A stretch of DNA of 36,123 nucleotides from Verrucomicrobiaceae bacterium (GTDB taxonomy: Bacteria; Verrucomicrobiota; Verrucomicrobiia; Verrucomicrobiales; Akkermansiaceae). Numbering within the stretch: position 1 is the stretch's first letter; every line of letters starts with the position of its first letter. Location of the stretch: assembly GCA_027485995.1 (NCBI GenBank), contig JAIXPW010000090.1, positions 1 to 36,123 of the forward strand, given 5' to 3'. Shown piece after piece: positions 35,254 to 36,123 of the stretch. Made by a program: the position numbers and the translations under genes. Under the pieces are notes generated by a model. It did no database searches. It saw only the letters and a list, made by a program, of their open reading frames with translations, and was not told the origin of the DNA.

Positions 35254-35605
35254 TGTGAACAACTTGCGAAAACCTTTTCGTCCTGCTTGGCATCCTCGCG
35301 ACAGCCCAGGGCATTCCGTCTTCAAGCCAAAGGGCTTGCCGTCCTTGAGAGGCGTTTTGCAACTTTGATTTCCAACACTTGTTCACCGGGTGAGTCGTCC
35401 ATTTTTCGTTTGATTGGTCCACAACCCACTTGAAATGAGTGAATTGCAATGTTACGAAACCGTTACTGTCATTTCCTCACAAGTTGTTCACAACGAATTT
35501 CCTGATTGGGCGAGCTCGAAATGGGCAATAACTGATTTCCCGGAAAATAGGGTGTTCCACAGGATGACCGACAAATTCCTTCGGATTTCCGGTGTGAATA
35601 ACTTG
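35254..35605. other. Gene-free region with repeated DnaA-box-like sequences, candidate replication origin
   Basis: The 13-mer TGTGAA(C/T)AACTTG occurs three times: 35254-35266 (+), 35480-35492 (reverse orientation, CAAGTTGTTCACA) and 35593-35605 (+). The last contains a perfect TTATTCACA DnaA box on the minus strand, the others one mismatch. Weaker boxes lie at 35379 (TTGTTCACC), 35415 (TGGTCCACA) and 35553 (TGTTCCACA). AT-richer runs such as ATTTTTCGTTTGATTGG lie between them. The whole gene-free stretch is 35048-35629. Boxes in both orientations and a gene desert are typical of oriC, but no dnaA or other origin marker gene is visible in the window. Confidence 0.45.
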
Positions 35606-35629
35606 TGTGAAATCCCCAACAAGCGGGGT

Positions 35630-35929
35630 TCATCGGAGCGAGGTGGACGAAGAACTTCCGGTGAAGAGTCGAATGATTCCACCAAGGAGGCTGGAAATGA
35701 TTTTCACCATCAGGATGAGGGCTCCGACCACGACCCCGACGGTCAGGATGAGAAACACCACGATGACTCCGAGCAGGACCCAGAGCGGCCACCAGCGGGC
35801 GTCGAGTTGTTTCACCCGGCCCTGCCACTGGCGCCAGGCCGGATCTGGCTCGGGCGTGGGTTGGGGCTTCGGGTTTGGAGGGGAGGCGTCGTCGATCGCC
35901 AGCACTTCCATTTCAATCGGTTCATTCAC
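35630..35929 (-). CDS. Small membrane protein
   Basis: A 99-residue protein. The N-terminus is acidic and Pro-rich (PPNPKPQPTPEPDP), then comes a charged linker and a strongly hydrophobic stretch at about 46-80 (WVLLGVIVVFLILTVGVVVG), probably one or two membrane helices, and a Ser-rich tail. No family is recognised. It begins 77 bases after the rho-like stop on the same strand. Confidence 0.6.
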   Translation of the reverse strand: MNEPIEMEVLAIDDASPPNPKPQPTPEPDPAWRQWQGRVKQLDARWWPLWVLLGVIVVFLILTVGVVVGALILMVKIISSLLGGIIRLFTGSSSSTSLR

Positions 35930-36006
35930 GCGACGAACATGTGGGGGACCGGGTATTCACGCAATGCGAAGACCGGGCGGATTTTGGAAGCGTCGCGGGC
36001 GAGGGA

Positions 36007-36123
36007 TCAGCCCTTGATCTCCATCAGCATCTGCGGGTTGTTCGGGAACTTTTTCAGGAAGAACAGCAGGCGCTCCATGGCCTCGACCGGACGATGCCCC
36101 GAGAGGCCGCGGCGGATGAGGTA
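36007..36123 (-). CDS. rho: Probable transcription termination factor Rho, C-terminal end, 5' part outside window
   Basis: The last 38 residues of a minus-strand gene that runs out of the window. They include LIRRGLSGHRPVEAMERLLF and KKFPNNPQ. The pattern LRR-x-L-x(4)-P-x-EAME-x-LL followed by a short basic segment and N is how bacterial Rho ends. Only the tail is visible, so the assignment depends on this short match. The RNA-binding and ATPase parts would lie to the right. Confidence 0.5.
   Translation of the reverse strand, partial: YLIRRGLSGHRPVEAMERLLFFLKKFPNNPQMLMEIKG

Noticed and set aside
1..36123. CRISPR array, rRNA or tRNA genes
   Set aside because: No regularly spaced direct repeats with unique spacers and no recognisable rRNA or tRNA sequence were found.

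Overview
The window is GC-rich chromosomal DNA (about 62-65% GC by eye) from a bacterium that I would place in the Verrucomicrobiota, probably a Luteolibacter/Haloferula-like member of the Verrucomicrobiales. This is inferred from gene content: a MoxR/DUF58/VWA operon with DUF4159, a Tat-exported GH109-type Gfo/Idh/MocA protein, a secreted GH29 fucosidase, a basic-secretory-protein homologue, a REP-associated transposase, and many starts without a clear Shine-Dalgarno sequence. No rRNA or tRNA gene is visible to fix the placement.

Layout. 1-2.8 kb: the C-terminal end of a REP-associated (IS200-like) transposase, an alpha/beta hydrolase, a small exported protein and an RppH-like Nudix hydrolase. 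2.8-4.3 kb: a small membrane protein and the rRNA methyltransferase RsmB. 4.4-21.0 kb: one compact minus-strand operon of eight genes. It runs from a 966-residue exported protein through MoxR ATPase, DUF58, a BatA-type VWA protein, a second VWA protein, a large DUF4175-like coiled-coil protein and a cysteine-rich DUF4159 protein to a 1351-residue fusion of HEAT repeats, a thioredoxin fold and a DsbD/CcdA membrane domain. The genes are 0-30 bases apart or overlap. The layout suggests a MoxR chaperone acting on membrane-anchored VWA proteins, coupled to extracytoplasmic thiol chemistry. 21.1-22.5 kb: GH109 glycosidase with a strong terminator. 22.6-29.3 kb, plus strand: an HrpA-type helicase, a TraB/GumN protein and a basic-secretory-protein-type metallopeptidase.

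29.3-33.0 kb is an accessory stretch. It holds a HigBA toxin-antitoxin pair, a REP-like hairpin, an AT-rich foreign-looking gene, a decayed PIN-domain toxin and one copy of a 160-bp palindromic repeat whose other copy lies at 26.4 kb. 33.0-36.1 kb: secreted GH29 alpha-L-fucosidase, a Dabb-domain protein, a possible transporter remnant, a 580-base gene-free region with DnaA-box-like repeats that could be a replication origin, a small membrane protein, and the end of a gene that looks like rho.

The signals most worth a second look are the oriC-like box cluster at 35.25-35.61 kb, an over-represented octamer CTGTTAGA (eight exact copies, nearly all in one orientation), the HEAT-thioredoxin-DsbD fusion beside a Cys4-bearing DUF4159 protein, and the paired 160-bp palindromic repeats.
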